From Amycolatopsis sp. 195334CR (GTDB taxonomy: Bacteria > Actinomycetota > Actinomycetes > Mycobacteriales > Pseudonocardiaceae): a stretch of 64,000 nucleotides of DNA. This document shows positions 63,464 to 64,000 of the stretch, piece by piece. A program made the position numbers and the translations under genes. The number at the start of each line of letters is the position of its first letter. Within the stretch, counting starts at the first letter, position 1. Where the stretch lies: the NCBI RefSeq assembly GCF_017309385.1, contig NZ_JAFJMJ010000003.1:744001-808000 (forward strand), in the 5' to 3' direction. The notes beneath the pieces were generated by a model. It ran no database searches and was not told the DNA's origin. It worked only from the letters and a program-made list of their open reading frames with translations.

Positions 63464-64000
63464 ATGGAGCTGCGGGCGTTGCGGTACTTCGTCACCGTCG
63501 CCGAGGAACTGCACTTCGGGCGGGCGGCCCAGCGGCTGAACATCGTGCAGCCCGCGGTCAGCCAGCAGATCGCGCGGCTGGAGCGGGAGCTGGGCACGCG
63601 GTTGCTCGACCGCAGCCCGCGGACCGTCCGGCTGACCGAGGCCGGGCACCGGGTGCTCACCGCGGCGCGGGAAACCCTGGCCGCGGCCGACCGGGTGCGC
63701 GAAGTGGTGCACGAGCCGAGCTGCGTGGTCCGGATCGGCACGGCGGCCGGGCTCACCGCGCGGCTGGAACGCGGGATCGACGCGCTGCGGGAGCAGAACC
63801 CGGAGTTCGAACTGGTGCTGGTCGACCTGCCGGTGGCCGAGCGGATCGCCGCCCTGCGCCGCGGTGAGCTGGACCTGGCGCTGGTGCGCGGACCGGTGTC
63901 GGCGCCGGGGTTGCGCGTGCTGCCGGTGTGGACCGAGGCGCTGCACGCCGTGGTCTCGCGGCGGCACCCGCTCGCGGAGCGGTCGAGCGTGACCATCGGG
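63464..64000 (+). CDS. LysR family regulator, 3' end outside window
   Basis: The first 179 residues of a LysR regulator: MELRALRYFVTVAEELHFGR and RLNIVQPAVSQQIARLEREL are the winged helix, and CVVRIGTAAGLTARLERGI starts the effector domain. The frame runs to the window end, so roughly 110 residues are missing. ATG has GGAGGGG upstream. Divergent from the LLM gene, which it probably controls. Confidence 0.93.
   Translation, partial: MELRALRYFVTVAEELHFGRAAQRLNIVQPAVSQQIARLERELGTRLLDRSPRTVRLTEAGHRVLTAARETLAAADRVREVVHEPSCVVRIGTAAGLTARLERGIDALREQNPEFELVLVDLPVAERIAALRRGELDLALVRGPVSAPGLRVLPVWTEALHAVVSRRHPLAERSSVTIG

Overview
This window is chromosomal DNA from a high-GC actinobacterium, most likely Amycolatopsis or a close relative in the Pseudonocardiaceae. 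That placement is an inference from very high third-position GC, frequent GTG starts, ATGA/GTGA translational coupling, leaderless promoters, an SsgA-family sporulation regulator, an Asp23/AmaP envelope-stress operon and many TetR, PadR, LacI and AraC regulators. No replication origin, rRNA, CRISPR array or polyketide/peptide synthase is visible.

Layout. 0-4 kb: WXG100/ESX-type proteins around a DUF899 gene with a double operator and a half-size MFS-like membrane protein. 4-8 kb: a TetR regulator with a cysteine-rich tail, divergent from a frameshifted beta-helix protein, then a DUF1330 remnant and a GbsR/MarR gene behind a 34-bp palindrome. 8-13.5 kb: AraC regulator, SDR oxidoreductase, acyl-CoA dehydrogenase-like monooxygenase and a complete SsuABC-type ABC importer. 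14-20 kb: LacI regulator divergent from an MFS permease and hydantoinase A/B genes, with a perfect operator. 20-23 kb: a RibD-type reductase, decayed fragments and three small secreted proteins.

23-31 kb is the accessory zone: acetyltransferase, transposon remnants, an Imm53 pseudogene, an intact Imm49 immunity gene, then an orphan DNA methyltransferase, excisionase and tyrosine integrase that abut a tRNA-Gly/Cys/Val cluster. The integrase sits 50 bp from the 3' end of tRNA-Val, the layout of a tRNA-targeted integrative element. No replication or transfer genes are present and I did not find a second attachment site, so the element looks reduced or extends differently than expected.

31-45 kb: a PadR pair, a NarL-type two-component system, DJ-1/PfpI protein, FAD monooxygenase, EamA exporter, LysR and TetR regulators, an SDR-like protein, and a signalling block of CHASE3 kinase, stand-alone receiver, receiver-PP2C phosphatase and a divergent RsbW-like ATPase. 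44.6-49.8 kb: fasciclin lipoprotein, molybdopterin oxidoreductase, the Asp23/AmaP operon and a LysE exporter. 49.8-54.8 kb: GH26 hydrolase, P450, a repeat-rich non-coding stretch, an S4 protein and a secreted nucleoside hydrolase.

54.9-60.3 kb is the clearest pathway: an IclR regulator divergent from flavin reductase, an HpaB-type flavin monooxygenase, catA, catB and catC. Together these would convert a phenol-type substrate to catechol, then cis,cis-muconate, muconolactone and 3-oxoadipate enol-lactone. The final 4 kb hold a degenerate ATPase-fold protein, a cupin, a tiny DUF6131 membrane protein, an acetyltransferase, an F420-type luciferase-like oxidoreductase and a LysR gene cut by the window edge.
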